From Virgisporangium ochraceum (GTDB lineage Bacteria > Actinomycetota > Actinomycetes > Mycobacteriales > Micromonosporaceae): a stretch of 64,000 nt of DNA. The stretch covers positions 1 to 64,000 of the forward strand of contig NZ_BOPH01000039.1 in NCBI RefSeq assembly GCF_016863655.1, in the 5' to 3' direction. Positions 18,701 to 27,000 of the stretch are shown piece by piece; the stretch's first letter is position 1; each line of letters opens with the position of its first letter. The position numbers and the translations under genes are program-made. Under the pieces are notes generated by a model. The model was not told where the DNA came from. It did no database searches and was given only the letters and a program-made list of their open reading frames with translations.

Positions 18701-18900
18701 CCCAGACGCGGACGGCGCGGCCGACCACGAACCCGCCGAACAACCCGCCGCCGAACACGCAGACCACGCCGCCGACCCAGCCGCCGACGTCGTCGAACCC
18801 GCCGCCGACCAGCACCTCGCCCAGCCCGTCGGACGATCCACCGGTGATCAGCCGGAACCCGGAGGGCGAACCGACCGGATCGCGGACACCGATCGGCTAG
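15784..18900 (+). CDS. Large M50-type zinc membrane protease with CNB-like and FecR-like domains
   Basis: 1038 residues. In order: an N-terminal PqqD-like winged region (about 50-145); a multi-span M50 protease core (175-460) with the zinc motif FHELGHALAVKHAG at about 240 and the third ligand region LNPFLALDGYYLLMDW near 332-347; a cytoplasmic cyclic-nucleotide-binding-like region (about 480-690); one further membrane span (about 741-760); an outside FecR-like beta domain (about 775-870); and a Ser/Thr/Pro/Asn-rich tail. The family annotation is 'putative peptide zinc metalloprotease'. The combination suggests signal-controlled proteolysis across the membrane (inferred). GTG start with AGGGAGG upstream. 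No peptide substrate gene is adjacent. Confidence 0.82.
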   Translation: MTVVDANPSVWEVLAGRAPGSPVGPADPGLWHAVSDRLNPARATPRLRDGLEVAELVSARGATYVMLRSPDTRTPCYVRLTPEEWKLAELMDGELSVARLVGEFARITGRLAPEQVTRVVADLAGNRMLEELPVDAFRPLEQVRQVPPALKIAKTALAFAQGRRVVLAGIDPLVNALYVAGGRLAFTRVCAAILGVLGLAGLGAFVVLWFRADNSLFLVGDSYLLGAVVLVLLNVVALAFHELGHALAVKHAGRRVPAAGFLIYFGIPSVFVDTTDVWMAGRRQRIITTAAGPATGLVLAGLMSLVGLAIPPLAPLAFKLAFAWYLHTLFNLNPFLALDGYYLLMDWLEVPNLRARALAWVGARLRRRPPAFGQLDREGRIIALYGMLSMVWLLIAVNLFWRLYVDRIAGAGTGLWHAGIGGKLLLLIIVVVLTAPVFYLLAGRVLRLYRSWRRKTAEANHNKDFPHRLDVLRSSALGALAADALADLAYNATWVRPVDGRPLIDRGASMPQVYVVAAGVAEARRPGDPGGIIRQRVGTGGVVGFANVITGNPSSLNWYAIGATLLAIPATTLIDAVGELPAPPPAELAELEDLLDESPQFSTLSAEAYLGLTARAQPVQVPPGDAVVLDGPGDAVVVASGALTRFDGEEVRRGNVLGPFGNEEPGEAAVARTPARVWLLPRLATLTPLPGSDAPVSGNNAGRVPPIAGVHGTGAYPPLAVPPGPPPADLDPDVDGRFERRMWWLVLVFLLLGLLLTGTNFWPAPAWAEMPADRAMLTVTSGSALVTVDGEEIRLDNGADRYLGAGARIATGKDSVVRLVFRGGGVSVLCADTAVTLGDLLSSGHPISPTAAMTINTGRMLADTSSATGAFRPLAMTVQTQAGPLVTSGAVELAVESNAAKVSTGAATLNGAGLPAGGPPPACGDGTSLPTGQDASREPPTSVIDTPSLPSLSPSDSSSSSASESASETTTPTQTRTARPTTNPPNNPPPNTQTTPPTQPPTSSNPPPTSTSPSPSDDPPVISRNPEGEPTGSRTPIG

Positions 18901-19017
18901 TCGCCCGATTCGGTCAAGCCACTCAGGCGTGACCAAATCGACGAACGGATGCACCCGCGTGGGGGTCGACCAGCGCAGATGTCCCGGTTACGTTGGGGGC
19001 GATGCGTGGTGGGATGA

Positions 19018-19635
19018 TCACTCAGCGGGTGCGCGGCGTGCGGTGCGGTTCACGTGCCACACCTGCCGTGACTTGTGGTCCGGCCAGCGCATCGCCGCGC
19101 GCAGCAGCCGGGCCGCGGTCCGCTGCACCGTCGCCGGATCGGCCGGTTCCCAGTCGAGCGAGCACGGACTGGTCACCCAGCGCACGGCGCCGGTGGGCAG
19201 CGGGGTGGGCGGTGCCGGGATCCACGAGCCGGCCCGGTGCAGCACCACGGCCGAGTTCCCGGTCAGCGGCGGCAGCAGGTCGGTGCCGCCGCGCATCAGG
19301 AACATCCACCGGTGCGGGGGCGCCACGGCCACCGGGCCGCGCACCTCCCCGGCCAGCCTGCGACCGACCGGCCCGGCCACCTCCAGCACGTCGAACGTGT
19401 GCCCGGTGGCGAGCAGGACACCGTAGCCGGCCCGCTGCCACCAGTCGGCGATGCGGTCCGGGTCGAGCAGGGCCTCCCGCTCCCAGTCCGGCACCGCCGG
19501 GTGGCAGGTCACGGTCGGGCAGCCGATCTGGTCGCAGTCGAACCGGCCGCCGCTGAGGCGGGCACCCGGTACCACCGGCCAGTCATGGTCGGCGTACCGG
19601 CGGGCCGCCCGCTGGAGGCGGAGTCGCTGGAACAT
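19018..19635 (-). CDS. PrimPol-like (bifunctional DNA primase/polymerase N-domain) protein
   Basis: 205 residues. The sequence AARRYADHDWPVVPGARL, the Cys/His cluster CDQIGCPTVTCHP and WWQRAGYGVLLATG match the N-terminal domain of the bifunctional primase/polymerase family. The usual catalytic DVD is replaced by FDVLEV, so activity is doubtful. Short solo versions like this are common in actinomycetes, often divergent from an XRE regulator as here, and are thought to be regulatory or developmental rather than replicative (inferred). Confidence 0.75.
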   Translation of the reverse strand: MFQRLRLQRAARRYADHDWPVVPGARLSGGRFDCDQIGCPTVTCHPAVPDWEREALLDPDRIADWWQRAGYGVLLATGHTFDVLEVAGPVGRRLAGEVRGPVAVAPPHRWMFLMRGGTDLLPPLTGNSAVVLHRAGSWIPAPPTPLPTGAVRWVTSPCSLDWEPADPATVQRTAARLLRAAMRWPDHKSRQVWHVNRTARRAPAE

Positions 19636-19832
19636 GAGGCGAGCCCTTCTCGCGACGACTTTTGCAAAGCCGCGTCACCTTCGGTGGCACCACTCGTTTG
19701 ACCGATCAAGGTTTCTGCAACTTGCATGAACAAACGTAGGACGCGGTACCCAACCCGCCCGCACAGCGCGTGCGACGTCACGCCAACGGCGTCACCTGGC
19801 CGGAGCTTCAGAGGAACCAGGGGGTAACCACC

Positions 19833-21068
19833 GTGGACGAGCTGCCCATCGGCCGCCGCGTGGCGTACTGGCGTACCCGCCGGAAGATGTCCCAGCAGGT
19901 CTTCGCCGACCGCCTCGGCAAGTCGAAGAGCTGGGTCGACAAGGTCGAGCGCGGGGTACGCCGCCTCGACAAGTTCTCGGTCGTCTACGAGATCGCCGAC
20001 GTGCTGCAGCTCGACGTGCAGCTCCTGCTCGGCAAGGATCCGCAGCGCCGGCCCGACAGCATCAACTGCATCGACCAGGTCGAGGTCGAGGAGATCCGTG
20101 CCGCGCTCGAACGCTACGACCAGATCAGCGCTTTCTTCCACGCGCCGCCGGAGCCGCCGTCGCTGCCGGAGATGAAGAAGGCCGTCGGCCACGCCTGGCT
20201 GACCTACCAGCACGCCAAGTACGGCGTGCTGGCCCGCGCGCTGCCGAAGCTGCTGCGCGAGGCGCAGGCCGCCGACACCGCGCTCGCGAACAGCCCCCAC
20301 TCGGCCGGTGCCGCGCACCTGCTGGGCGAGGTCTACCAGATCGCGTCGTCGGCGCTGCGCAAGCTCGGCGAGCACGAGCTGGCCTGGCTGGCCGGCGACC
20401 GGGGGATCGCCGTCGCGCAGCGCGCCGACGACCCGCTGCTCGCCGCGACCGCCACCTACCGCGTCGCGCTGTCGCTCATGTCGATGGGCCGCGCCCGGCC
20501 GGCGCTCGAGGTCAACGTCAACATCGCGAACCGGCTCGCGTCGGGTGGCGAGTCCGGCGAGGCCACCGAGCCCGAGCGGCTGAGCGTCTACGGCGCGCTG
20601 CTGCTGCAGGGCTCGATGGCCGCGGCGCGGATCGGCGACATGGCCACGGTGCGTGACCTGCTCGCCGGTGCCGAGGAGGCGGCGGTGCAGATCGGTGGCG
20701 ACCAGAACCACTACTGGACCTCGTTCGGGCCCACGAACGTGCAGCTGCACCGGGTCGCCACGGCCGTGGAGATGGGCGAGGGGCGGCTCGCGGTCGACGT
20801 CCACGAGAACCTCGACGTCGAGGCGTTCGGGGCGCTGATGCCCGAGCGGCGCGCGCACCACTACCTCGACGTGGCCCGCGGATATGCCCTGGTGGGCGAG
20901 GTGTCCAAGGCCAGTGAGATGCTGCTGGAGGGTGATCGTCTCGCGCCGTCGGAGATCCGGTGCCGGCCGCTCGCCCGCGAGGTTCTCAGCGACATCCTGC
21001 GCCGGACCCGGGGCGCACCTCCACCCCCGGTGGCGGAGCTGGCCGAGCACATGGGAGTGGGAGTATGA
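19833..21068 (+). CDS. XRE-family helix-turn-helix regulator with TPR-like C-terminus
   Basis: 411 residues from the GTG at 19833 (GGGGGT upstream). An N-terminal HTH (about 8-62: IGRRVAYWRTRRKMSQQVFA, SKSWVDKVERG) is followed by a long helical repeat region, as in actinomycete regulators that sense small signals. The stop overlaps the start of the flavoprotein gene (ATGA). The gene is divergent from the PrimPol-like gene across about 200 bp. This XRE/flavoprotein pair recurs in actinomycetes. Regulation of the flavoprotein is inferred. Confidence 0.85.
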   Translation: MDELPIGRRVAYWRTRRKMSQQVFADRLGKSKSWVDKVERGVRRLDKFSVVYEIADVLQLDVQLLLGKDPQRRPDSINCIDQVEVEEIRAALERYDQISAFFHAPPEPPSLPEMKKAVGHAWLTYQHAKYGVLARALPKLLREAQAADTALANSPHSAGAAHLLGEVYQIASSALRKLGEHELAWLAGDRGIAVAQRADDPLLAATATYRVALSLMSMGRARPALEVNVNIANRLASGGESGEATEPERLSVYGALLLQGSMAAARIGDMATVRDLLAGAEEAAVQIGGDQNHYWTSFGPTNVQLHRVATAVEMGEGRLAVDVHENLDVEAFGALMPERRAHHYLDVARGYALVGEVSKASEMLLEGDRLAPSEIRCRPLAREVLSDILRRTRGAPPPPVAELAEHMGVGV

Positions 21069-21649
21069 CGGCTGCCGCGGGTCCAACGCGGAAGCTGGTG
21101 CTGTACATCATCGTTTGTGGTTCACCCGCCGCGCGGGGCGTGGCCGACGGGGTCCGGCTCGCCCTCGCCGACGGCTGGGAGGTCTGCGTCGTCACCAGCC
21201 CCGACGGGTTGAAGTGGATCGACGTCCCCGGGATCGTGGAGCTCACCGGCCACCCGGTGCGGCACCGGTACAAGTACCCGGGCGACCTCGACGTGCTGCC
21301 CGGTGCCGACGCGATCCTGGTCGCGCCGGCCACCGTCAACACGATCAACAAGTGGGCCGCCGGGATCGCGGACACGTTGGCCCTCGGGCTGATCGTCGAG
21401 GCGGTCGGCAAGAACCTGCCGATCGTGGCGATGCCGTTCACGAACGAGGCGATGGCGCGGCATCCGGCATTCCCCCGCAGCATCGAATCGCTCCGCGAGT
21501 GGGGGGTCACGGTGCTGTTCGGCGAGGGCGAGCTGCCGCCCTTCGCGCCGGGCACGGGAGAGTCCTATGTGGACGAGTTCCCCTGGCGGCTCGCCGTCGA
21601 CGCGGTGAAGCACCGGGCGTGGCGGTCCGAGAACGCCGATCACTGGTAA
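21065..21649 (+). CDS. Flavoprotein of the HFCD (CoaC-like) family
   Basis: 194 residues. The Rossmann-like fold is visible as KLVLYIIVCGSPAARGV, then GADAILVAPATVNTINKWAAG, where PATxNTxxKxAxG is the FMN-binding motif of homo-oligomeric Cys decarboxylases such as phosphopantothenoylcysteine decarboxylase. CoaBC itself is usually a longer fusion, so this is a stand-alone relative of unknown substrate. It is translationally coupled to the XRE regulator by an ATGA overlap. Confidence 0.85.
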   Translation: MTAAAGPTRKLVLYIIVCGSPAARGVADGVRLALADGWEVCVVTSPDGLKWIDVPGIVELTGHPVRHRYKYPGDLDVLPGADAILVAPATVNTINKWAAGIADTLALGLIVEAVGKNLPIVAMPFTNEAMARHPAFPRSIESLREWGVTVLFGEGELPPFAPGTGESYVDEFPWRLAVDAVKHRAWRSENADHW

Positions 21650-21659
21650 CTTTGCCGCC

Positions 21660-22493
21660 GTGACACTCCTCGGCGACGTCGTCGCCACCCTCGACGAGCG
21701 GTACCCGCCGGCCTGGGCGGAGTCGTGGGACCGCGTGGGCCTCGTACTGGGCGAGCCCGAAGCGGACGTCGACACCGTGCTGTTCGTGGTCGACTGCGTG
21801 CCGGAGACGGTCGAGGAGGCCGTCGCGGTCGGGGCGCAGCTGATCGTCGCGCACCATCCGCTGCTGCTGCGCGGGGTGTCGACGCTCGCGCCCACCACGT
21901 ACAAGGGCCGCATCGTGCACCGGCTGATCCGGGCCGGCATCGGGCTGTTCACCGCGCACACGAACGCCGACGTGGCGGCGCCCGGCGTCTCCGACGCGCT
22001 CGCGGCGCGGCTGGGCCTGCGCGACACGCGCCCGCTGCGGCCCGCCGTGGGCGATCCCGCGCGCGGCACCGGCCGCATCGGCACGCTGCCGCAGAAGCTC
22101 ACGGGCGCGGCGCTCGTCGAGTTCGCGGCCCGCGCGCTGCCGCCGACCGCGTGGGGGGTCAGGGGCTCGGGTGACCGGGACCGCGTGATCGAGACGGTCG
22201 CGGTCTGCGGGGGAGCGGGTGACCCGTTCCTGGGCGACGCGGTGGCCGCCGGCGCCGACGCCTACCTGACCTCCGACCTGCGGCACCACCCGGCCAGCGA
22301 GCACGTGGCGAACGGCGGCCCGGTGCTGCTCGACGCCGCGCACTGGGCCACCGAGCGGCCCTGGCTCGACGCCGTGGCGGCCGAGGTGGCGGCGGCGCTG
22401 CCGGTGCGCACGGTCGTCTCCGACCTCGACACCGACCCGTGGACCATGCATTTCCCGTCGGAGCACTTTCCATCACAGGAGGAGGTCCGGTGA
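21660..22493 (+). CDS. Nif3-like dinuclear metal protein
   Basis: 277 residues, GTG start 7 bases after a TAACTT -10, so probably leaderless. Metal-binding sequences AHHPLLLRG (about 62-70), HTNADVAAPGVSDALA (about 100-115) and the C-terminal HHPASEH are all present. Nif3 proteins are hexameric, and some act as GTP cyclohydrolase I type 2 enzymes. The true role is unclear. Next to it lie the zinc-ribbon and RNase HI genes, the same order as Mycobacterium Rv2230c-Rv2229c-Rv2228c. Confidence 0.92.
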   Translation: MTLLGDVVATLDERYPPAWAESWDRVGLVLGEPEADVDTVLFVVDCVPETVEEAVAVGAQLIVAHHPLLLRGVSTLAPTTYKGRIVHRLIRAGIGLFTAHTNADVAAPGVSDALAARLGLRDTRPLRPAVGDPARGTGRIGTLPQKLTGAALVEFAARALPPTAWGVRGSGDRDRVIETVAVCGGAGDPFLGDAVAAGADAYLTSDLRHHPASEHVANGGPVLLDAAHWATERPWLDAVAAEVAAALPVRTVVSDLDTDPWTMHFPSEHFPSQEEVR

Positions 22494-23227
22494 AGGCCGA
22501 CCCCGAGGCCCAACGGCGACTGCTCGACCTGCAGGCCCTCGACACGGCGCTGGGGCAGCTCGCCCACAAGCGGCGCACGCTGCCCGAGAACGCCGAGCTG
22601 GAGCGGCTGGGCAAGGAGGTGCAGACCCTCGCCGACGAGCGGGCCAGCGCCCAGGTGGCCGTCGACGACCTCGACCGCGACATCGACCGCATCGAGCGCG
22701 ACGTCGAGCAGGTGCGTACCCGCGCCGACCGGAACAGGGACCGCCTCAAGGCCGGCACCGGCCCGGCGAAGCAGCTCGAGGCGTTGCAGCACGAGCTGGA
22801 GACGCTCGGCCGGCGCCAGCGCGAGCTGGAGGACGTCGAGCTGGAGCTGATGGAGAAGAAGGAGGAGGCCGAGGCGGTGCTCGCCGAGGTCGACGGCCGG
22901 CTCACCGCGGCACGCACCGAGCAGGGCGAGGTCGAGCGTCGCCGCGAGGACCTGCTCACCGGCATCGCCAGGGACGAGGAGTTCCGCCGCTCCGGGCGGG
23001 CGCCGCTGGTCGCCGACCTGCCGGCCGACCTGGTGAAGCTGTACGAGCAAATCCGCGAGAACACCGGCATGGGCGCGGCCCTGCTGCGGGCCGGCCGCTG
23101 CGAGGGCTGCCGGCTCGAGCTCAGCGGCATGGAGAAGTCCCGGGTCCGCGCCGCCGACAAGGACGAGGTCGTGCGCTGCGACGAGTGCCGGCGCATCCTC
23201 GTGCGTACCGCGGAATCGGGGCTGTAG
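22490..23227 (+). CDS. Coiled-coil protein with C4 zinc ribbon
   Basis: 245 residues. A long coiled coil (about 15-175, heptads rich in Leu, Glu and Arg) is followed by a C-terminal zinc ribbon with CEGC near 205 and CDEC near 228. It is the equivalent of Mycobacterium Rv2229c. GTG start overlapping the Nif3 stop (GTGA), with GGAGG upstream. Related proteins are thought to bind nucleic acids or ribosome-associated partners, but the role is not established. Confidence 0.88.
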   Translation: MKADPEAQRRLLDLQALDTALGQLAHKRRTLPENAELERLGKEVQTLADERASAQVAVDDLDRDIDRIERDVEQVRTRADRNRDRLKAGTGPAKQLEALQHELETLGRRQRELEDVELELMEKKEEAEAVLAEVDGRLTAARTEQGEVERRREDLLTGIARDEEFRRSGRAPLVADLPADLVKLYEQIRENTGMGAALLRAGRCEGCRLELSGMEKSRVRAADKDEVVRCDECRRILVRTAESGL

Positions 23228-23230
23228 CCC

Positions 23231-24418
23231 TTGCGCGTGATCGTGGAGGCCGACGGCGGGTCGCGCGGCAACCCGGGGCCGGCCGGCTACGGCGCGGTGG
23301 TGCTCGACCCCGCCGACAGCCAGGTGCTGGCCGAGCGGTCCGAGTCGATCGGCACGGCGACGAACAACGTCGCCGAGTACGGCGGGCTGATCGCGGGCCT
23401 GCGGGCCGCCGCCGAGCTGGGTGCCACGCACGTCGAGGTCCGCATGGACTCGAAGCTCGTCGTCGAGCAGATGTCGGGCCGGTGGCAGATCAAGAACGCG
23501 GGTCTGCGCCCGCTGGCGGCGCAGGCGGCCGACCTGGCGCGCCGGTTCACCGCGGTGTCGTACTCGTGGATCCCGCGGGAACGCAACACGCGGGCCGACG
23601 CCCTCGCTAACCGGGCGATGGATTCGGCCGCCGGGATCGTGCGGCCGGAACGTGCGTCACCTCAAGAAAACGACGCGGAGGGTGACCTTCCGCGACCACC
23701 GCTCGCCGGTCCGGACTCCGCCGGGCGGATCGCGGCGCGCAAGGTGGCGGCGGACGCCGCGCTGCTCGCGCGCGGCGCCGCCGGGGCGATCCGGTCGTGG
23801 GAACCCCGCGGTGGGACGCCGTTGCGGCTGCTTCTCGTGCGGCACGGCGAAACCACGCGGACGGCCGAACGGCGCTACTCGGGACGCGGTGACGTGCCGC
23901 TCACCGAACGCGGCCTGGCCCAGGCGCGCGCGGTGGCGGCGCGGCTGGCGGGCGTGCCGCTCGCGGCGGTGGTGACCTCGCCGCTGGAACGGTGTGTGCG
24001 AACCGCCGAGGTGATCGCTCTCGCGGAGCGGGCGCCGATCGTGGTCGACGAGGACCTCGTCGAGTGCGACTTCGGCGAGTGGGAGGGCCTGACGTTCCGC
24101 GACGTCCGCGAACGGTACCCCACGGAACTCGAGACGTGGCTGGGATCGACGGCGGTGGCTCCGCCGGGCGGCGAATCGCTCGACGCGGTGGCGGTGCGGG
24201 TGGATCGTGCCGTGGAGCGCCTGCGGGCCCACGGGTCCGGGGTGGTCGTGGTGGTGAGCCACGTGTCGCCGCTGAAGCTGATCCTGCGCGAGGCCCTCGC
24301 CGCGGGGGACGCGTTCCTGTACCGTTGCCACCTCGACCCGGCCGGAATGTCCACTGTGGACATGTGGCCGGACGGGGCCGTGTCGGTGCGGTCGGTCAAC
24401 GACACCTCGCACGTGTGA
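23231..24418 (+). CDS. Bifunctional RNase HI / histidine phosphatase
   Basis: 395 residues from a TTG start 3 bases after the previous stop. Residues 1-135 are RNase HI, with D8 in VEADGGSRGNPG, the Glu in NNVAEYGG and the Asp in VRMDSKLV. After a linker, residues from about 200 are a histidine phosphatase (LLVRHGETTRT, later TSPLERCVRTAE, and a C-terminal VVVVSHVSP). This is the fusion seen in Mycobacterium Rv2228c, which has RNase H activity and a CobC-like phosphatase. Roles: removal of RNA in RNA-DNA hybrids, and dephosphorylation of possibly alpha-ribazole phosphate. Confidence 0.93.
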   Translation: MRVIVEADGGSRGNPGPAGYGAVVLDPADSQVLAERSESIGTATNNVAEYGGLIAGLRAAAELGATHVEVRMDSKLVVEQMSGRWQIKNAGLRPLAAQAADLARRFTAVSYSWIPRERNTRADALANRAMDSAAGIVRPERASPQENDAEGDLPRPPLAGPDSAGRIAARKVAADAALLARGAAGAIRSWEPRGGTPLRLLLVRHGETTRTAERRYSGRGDVPLTERGLAQARAVAARLAGVPLAAVVTSPLERCVRTAEVIALAERAPIVVDEDLVECDFGEWEGLTFRDVRERYPTELETWLGSTAVAPPGGESLDAVAVRVDRAVERLRAHGSGVVVVVSHVSPLKLILREALAAGDAFLYRCHLDPAGMSTVDMWPDGAVSVRSVNDTSHV

Positions 24419-24439
24419 CAGGGCCGCGGCGCCTTCTCG

Positions 24440-24852
24440 GGTGACTGGCTGGCGGGCGTCACGGTGAGGCTGGTCGGTCCGGAACCCGGTACCGCGAAGG
24501 TGTGCAGGTGCACGTCCTGCGTGTCACCGGCCACGGCCGTCGCGAACTGCACGACGTAGACGTCGTACGTTCCGGCCGGCACCCCGTTGATCACCTCTTC
24601 GGCCGTGGCCCCGGCGCTCGCCGCGAGCAGCGTGCTGGTTCCGGGCGCGTACACGAACAGGTCGAGGTCGGTGCCCGCCGGATACTGCGAGTCGAACGTG
24701 GCGAACCTGCCGACCTTGGTACCGGCCGGGATCGTGACCGTCGTCTTCAGCACCGCCGGACCCCCGGCGGGCGCGGCGGTGTTGAAGTTCTGCTGCGTAC
24801 CGGTCAGCCGGGCGGTCGTCACGTTCGACGGTGTCAGGCCGAACCCCATCTG
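24440..24852 (-). pseudogene. C-terminal remnant of a secreted S8-type peptidase
   Basis: About 137 codons on the minus strand encode a beta-rich secreted segment: GLTPSNVTTARLTGTQQNFN, then FDSQYPAGTDLDLFVYAPGT, AEEVINGVPAGTYDVYVVQF and TSLTVTPASQ. This resembles the C-terminal domain of extracellular subtilisin-like peptidases. It has no start, no catalytic domain and no proper stop: the frame runs into the antisense of the RNase HI gene. It is therefore a fragment cut at both ends. Confidence 0.5.
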
Positions 24853-25186
24853 GTGATCGACAGCGATCTCCGGGCGGCCACGTTCGAGGCCATGGCGAGC
24901 CGGTCGCGGGCGATGTTCCTGTTGCGCGGCGTCTCCGGTCCCGAGGTGACGTTGCGCGGCCAGATGCTCTACGACGACCTCGACCGGGTTCTGTTCTTCG
25001 TGGCGTCGCCCTGGGTGACCGACACCGCCGCCCTGCAGGGCCTGTCTGCCCAACCGCAACCTGCTGAGCGAACGCCTGCAGGCGGCCGCGGCACCGGACC
25101 ACGGCCCGACGTGCGAGCACTTCCCGGAGGACATCGACGCTCTGCTGAGGCAGCACCCGACGCAACGGCTGCTCGACCACCGAATT
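24850..25186 (+). pseudogene. Fragment of a HNOBA/PAS-type sensor domain fused to other debris
   Basis: The plus strand encodes HLVIDSDLRAATFEAMASRS, then TLRGQMLYDDLDRVLFFVAS and PWVTDTAALQGL. The LRGQMLY...SPWVTD pattern is that of haem-NOX-associated PAS-like sensor domains. It begins exactly where the peptidase remnant ends. After about 25056 the frame changes and a different fragment (LLSERLQAAAAPDHGPTCEH, FPEDIDALLRQHPTQRLLDH) continues to about 25186. No complete gene is present. Confidence 0.4.
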
Positions 25187-25529
25187 CTAGGTTCGCGGCT
25201 CCACGAGCGTGAGGATCCGGATCGCCAGTGCCTTGCTGTCCACGTCCGGCCCGCCGAACGCGACGAAGACCACGACCATCCGGCCGTCCATGAGAACGTC
25301 GAGCTGTTCCGAATGATCCGACCAGGCGGCCTGCTTACCGAGCCGTTTGACAACCTCGGTGCACGACGGGCACATGGGGCCGTAGCCCCCGTCCAGCCGG
25401 ATGACGGTGAACTGGAGGGTCGGGTCCCTCGGCAGGCCCGTCGTTGCCCGGCTCGTCGCTTCCAGGTGAGCAGGCCGTGAGCAACGCGATGGCAAGGAGC
25501 ATCGCGAGGATCGCGCGCACTCCGACCAT
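25187..25529 (-). pseudogene. Small lipoprotein gene with a frameshift
   Basis: The first frame gives a clear lipoprotein leader (MVGVRAILAMLLAIALLTAC, lipobox LTAC), followed by SPGSDEPGNDG. Near 25430 the reading continues only after a one-base frame change as DPTLQFTVIRLDGGYGPMCP, SCTEVVKRLGKQAAW and VLMDGRMVVVFVAFGGPDVD to the stop. Joined, it would be a lipoprotein of about 114 residues with a CPSC pair. Either a real mutation or a sequencing error explains the shift. No family is recognised. Confidence 0.5.
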
Positions 25530-25616
25530 GCCTGCCCCCATCCCCGTCGTTCCAGGGGGAGCCTAGGAGTGCCCGGGTCTCGAAAGCGGCGTGGTGAATA
25601 CGAGCGCGGGCGGGCG

Positions 25617-26933
25617 TCACCGGCACGGGGCCGACCCCGACCACAGGTAGTCCCGGGCGAAGATGGTGAACAACTGGCCCGCCGTCATCCCGTCGTGAGC
25701 GCCGCGGACCTGGGCCGTCCCGGCACCGATGCCCCGGGACCTGAAGTTGTTCGCGATGGCGTTCTGGGCCTCGGGGGCTCCTTCGAAGACCCCGTTGCCG
25801 AGGAAGACGAACAGCTTGTCCGAACCGATCGCGTCCGCGACGTTGTCGTAGTCCTGCGACGTGAGGGAAGGGTTGCCGGAGAAGTGGCCGAAGTACCCGA
25901 ACGTGGTCGGGTAGTTCCGGATGACGACGCCTCCGGTCATCCCGCCGTAGGAGAACCCGCCGTAGGCGCGCCCCTCACGCGTGGTCGAGACGTTGTAGGT
26001 CTGTTCGATGAGGGGAAGGATCGTCCGGACCAGGTTGTCGGCCGCGTTGGCCTGGTTGTAGGAGGCGAAGTCCAGGCCCGTACCCGTGAAGTGGTTGCCC
26101 ATGGTGACAACCACCGTGGGCTCGATCTCGCCCCTCGCTGTCATGTTGTCGAGAATGTTCGGGACATTCGCGGGCACCATGAAGTCGGTCTCGTCACCGA
26201 AGATGCCGTGGGCGAGGTACACGACCTTGTAGGGCTCCGCGCGGTGGGCGTCGTAGCGGGCCGGTAGGTAGACGCCGAGGTAGTGTCCGCTGTCACCCAG
26301 AATCGTGGTGTAGGGGATGTAGGTGACCTTGCCACGTTTCGAGCGGTCCGCGGTCGGAAGCTCGTAGTCCGCGCGGGCCTTCAGCACCGGATCGTTCTGT
26401 TTCCTGGCGTACGGCACGTATACGGCATCGAGAACATCGTTGTTCCGGACGCGGAACGAGGACTCGCCCGGAGGGCGCGGGTTGGCCGAGGCCGGGTCCC
26501 AGATGCGCTTGTTCGCCCAGCCCCGGGTCGGGTCCCAGACCCGGTACCAGTAGCTGAGACCTCCGGCGTGCAGCGGTACCGCGACCGACCAGTATCCCTT
26601 CGGGTCTCTGGTCATGTCTCTGAGGAACTCGGTACCGCCGGAGTGGTAGCGCCCGGGCTGCCACTCCTCCGGCTGGTAGCGCGTGTTGGCGGTGGCGAGG
26701 TCGAGCAGGGTCAGGTCTCCGGCGAGGCGGACCCGCGTGGCGTGGGGATTGCGGTAGACGAACGTCACGGTGTATCCGGTCGGTGAACGGCGGTCCGCCT
26801 TGACGGTGGGGCCTTCCACCGTTCGTGGCTTGCCGGCCACAGCGGCCGGCGAGGTGACCGCGGCACCGAGTGATACGGCCGTGAGCAACGAGATCGCACG
26901 CCTGAGCCAGCGCCTTCCGGTCGCCTGTCTCAT
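25617..26933 (-). CDS. Secreted esterase, enterochelin/xylan-esterase-like alpha/beta hydrolase
   Basis: 438 residues. A signal peptide (about 1-33, RRWLRRAISLLTAVSLGAAV) is followed by an N-terminal E-set/CBM48-like beta domain (about 45-150) and an alpha/beta hydrolase (esterase D/enterochelin esterase type). The nucleophile elbow is GGFSYGG near residue 327, and a late GAHD motif supplies the His. GGAGGAG precedes the ATG. It lies 67 bp downstream of the permease genes on the same strand and may be the last gene of that transcript. Likely removes acyl or feruloyl groups from plant polysaccharide (inferred). Confidence 0.82.
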   Translation of the reverse strand: MRQATGRRWLRRAISLLTAVSLGAAVTSPAAVAGKPRTVEGPTVKADRRSPTGYTVTFVYRNPHATRVRLAGDLTLLDLATANTRYQPEEWQPGRYHSGGTEFLRDMTRDPKGYWSVAVPLHAGGLSYWYRVWDPTRGWANKRIWDPASANPRPPGESSFRVRNNDVLDAVYVPYARKQNDPVLKARADYELPTADRSKRGKVTYIPYTTILGDSGHYLGVYLPARYDAHRAEPYKVVYLAHGIFGDETDFMVPANVPNILDNMTARGEIEPTVVVTMGNHFTGTGLDFASYNQANAADNLVRTILPLIEQTYNVSTTREGRAYGGFSYGGMTGGVVIRNYPTTFGYFGHFSGNPSLTSQDYDNVADAIGSDKLFVFLGNGVFEGAPEAQNAIANNFRSRGIGAGTAQVRGAHDGMTAGQLFTIFARDYLWSGSAPCR

Positions 26934-27000
26934 CTGGACACACTCCTCCGCACGTGGGGGTGGGATCGGCTAACGGCTGTACCCGCGTCGGTCGATGTGC

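Noticed and set aside
26943..26990. A possible LacI operator (GGCTAACGGC) before the first esterase
   Set aside because: It lacks the TTTAGC half and matches neither locus operator.
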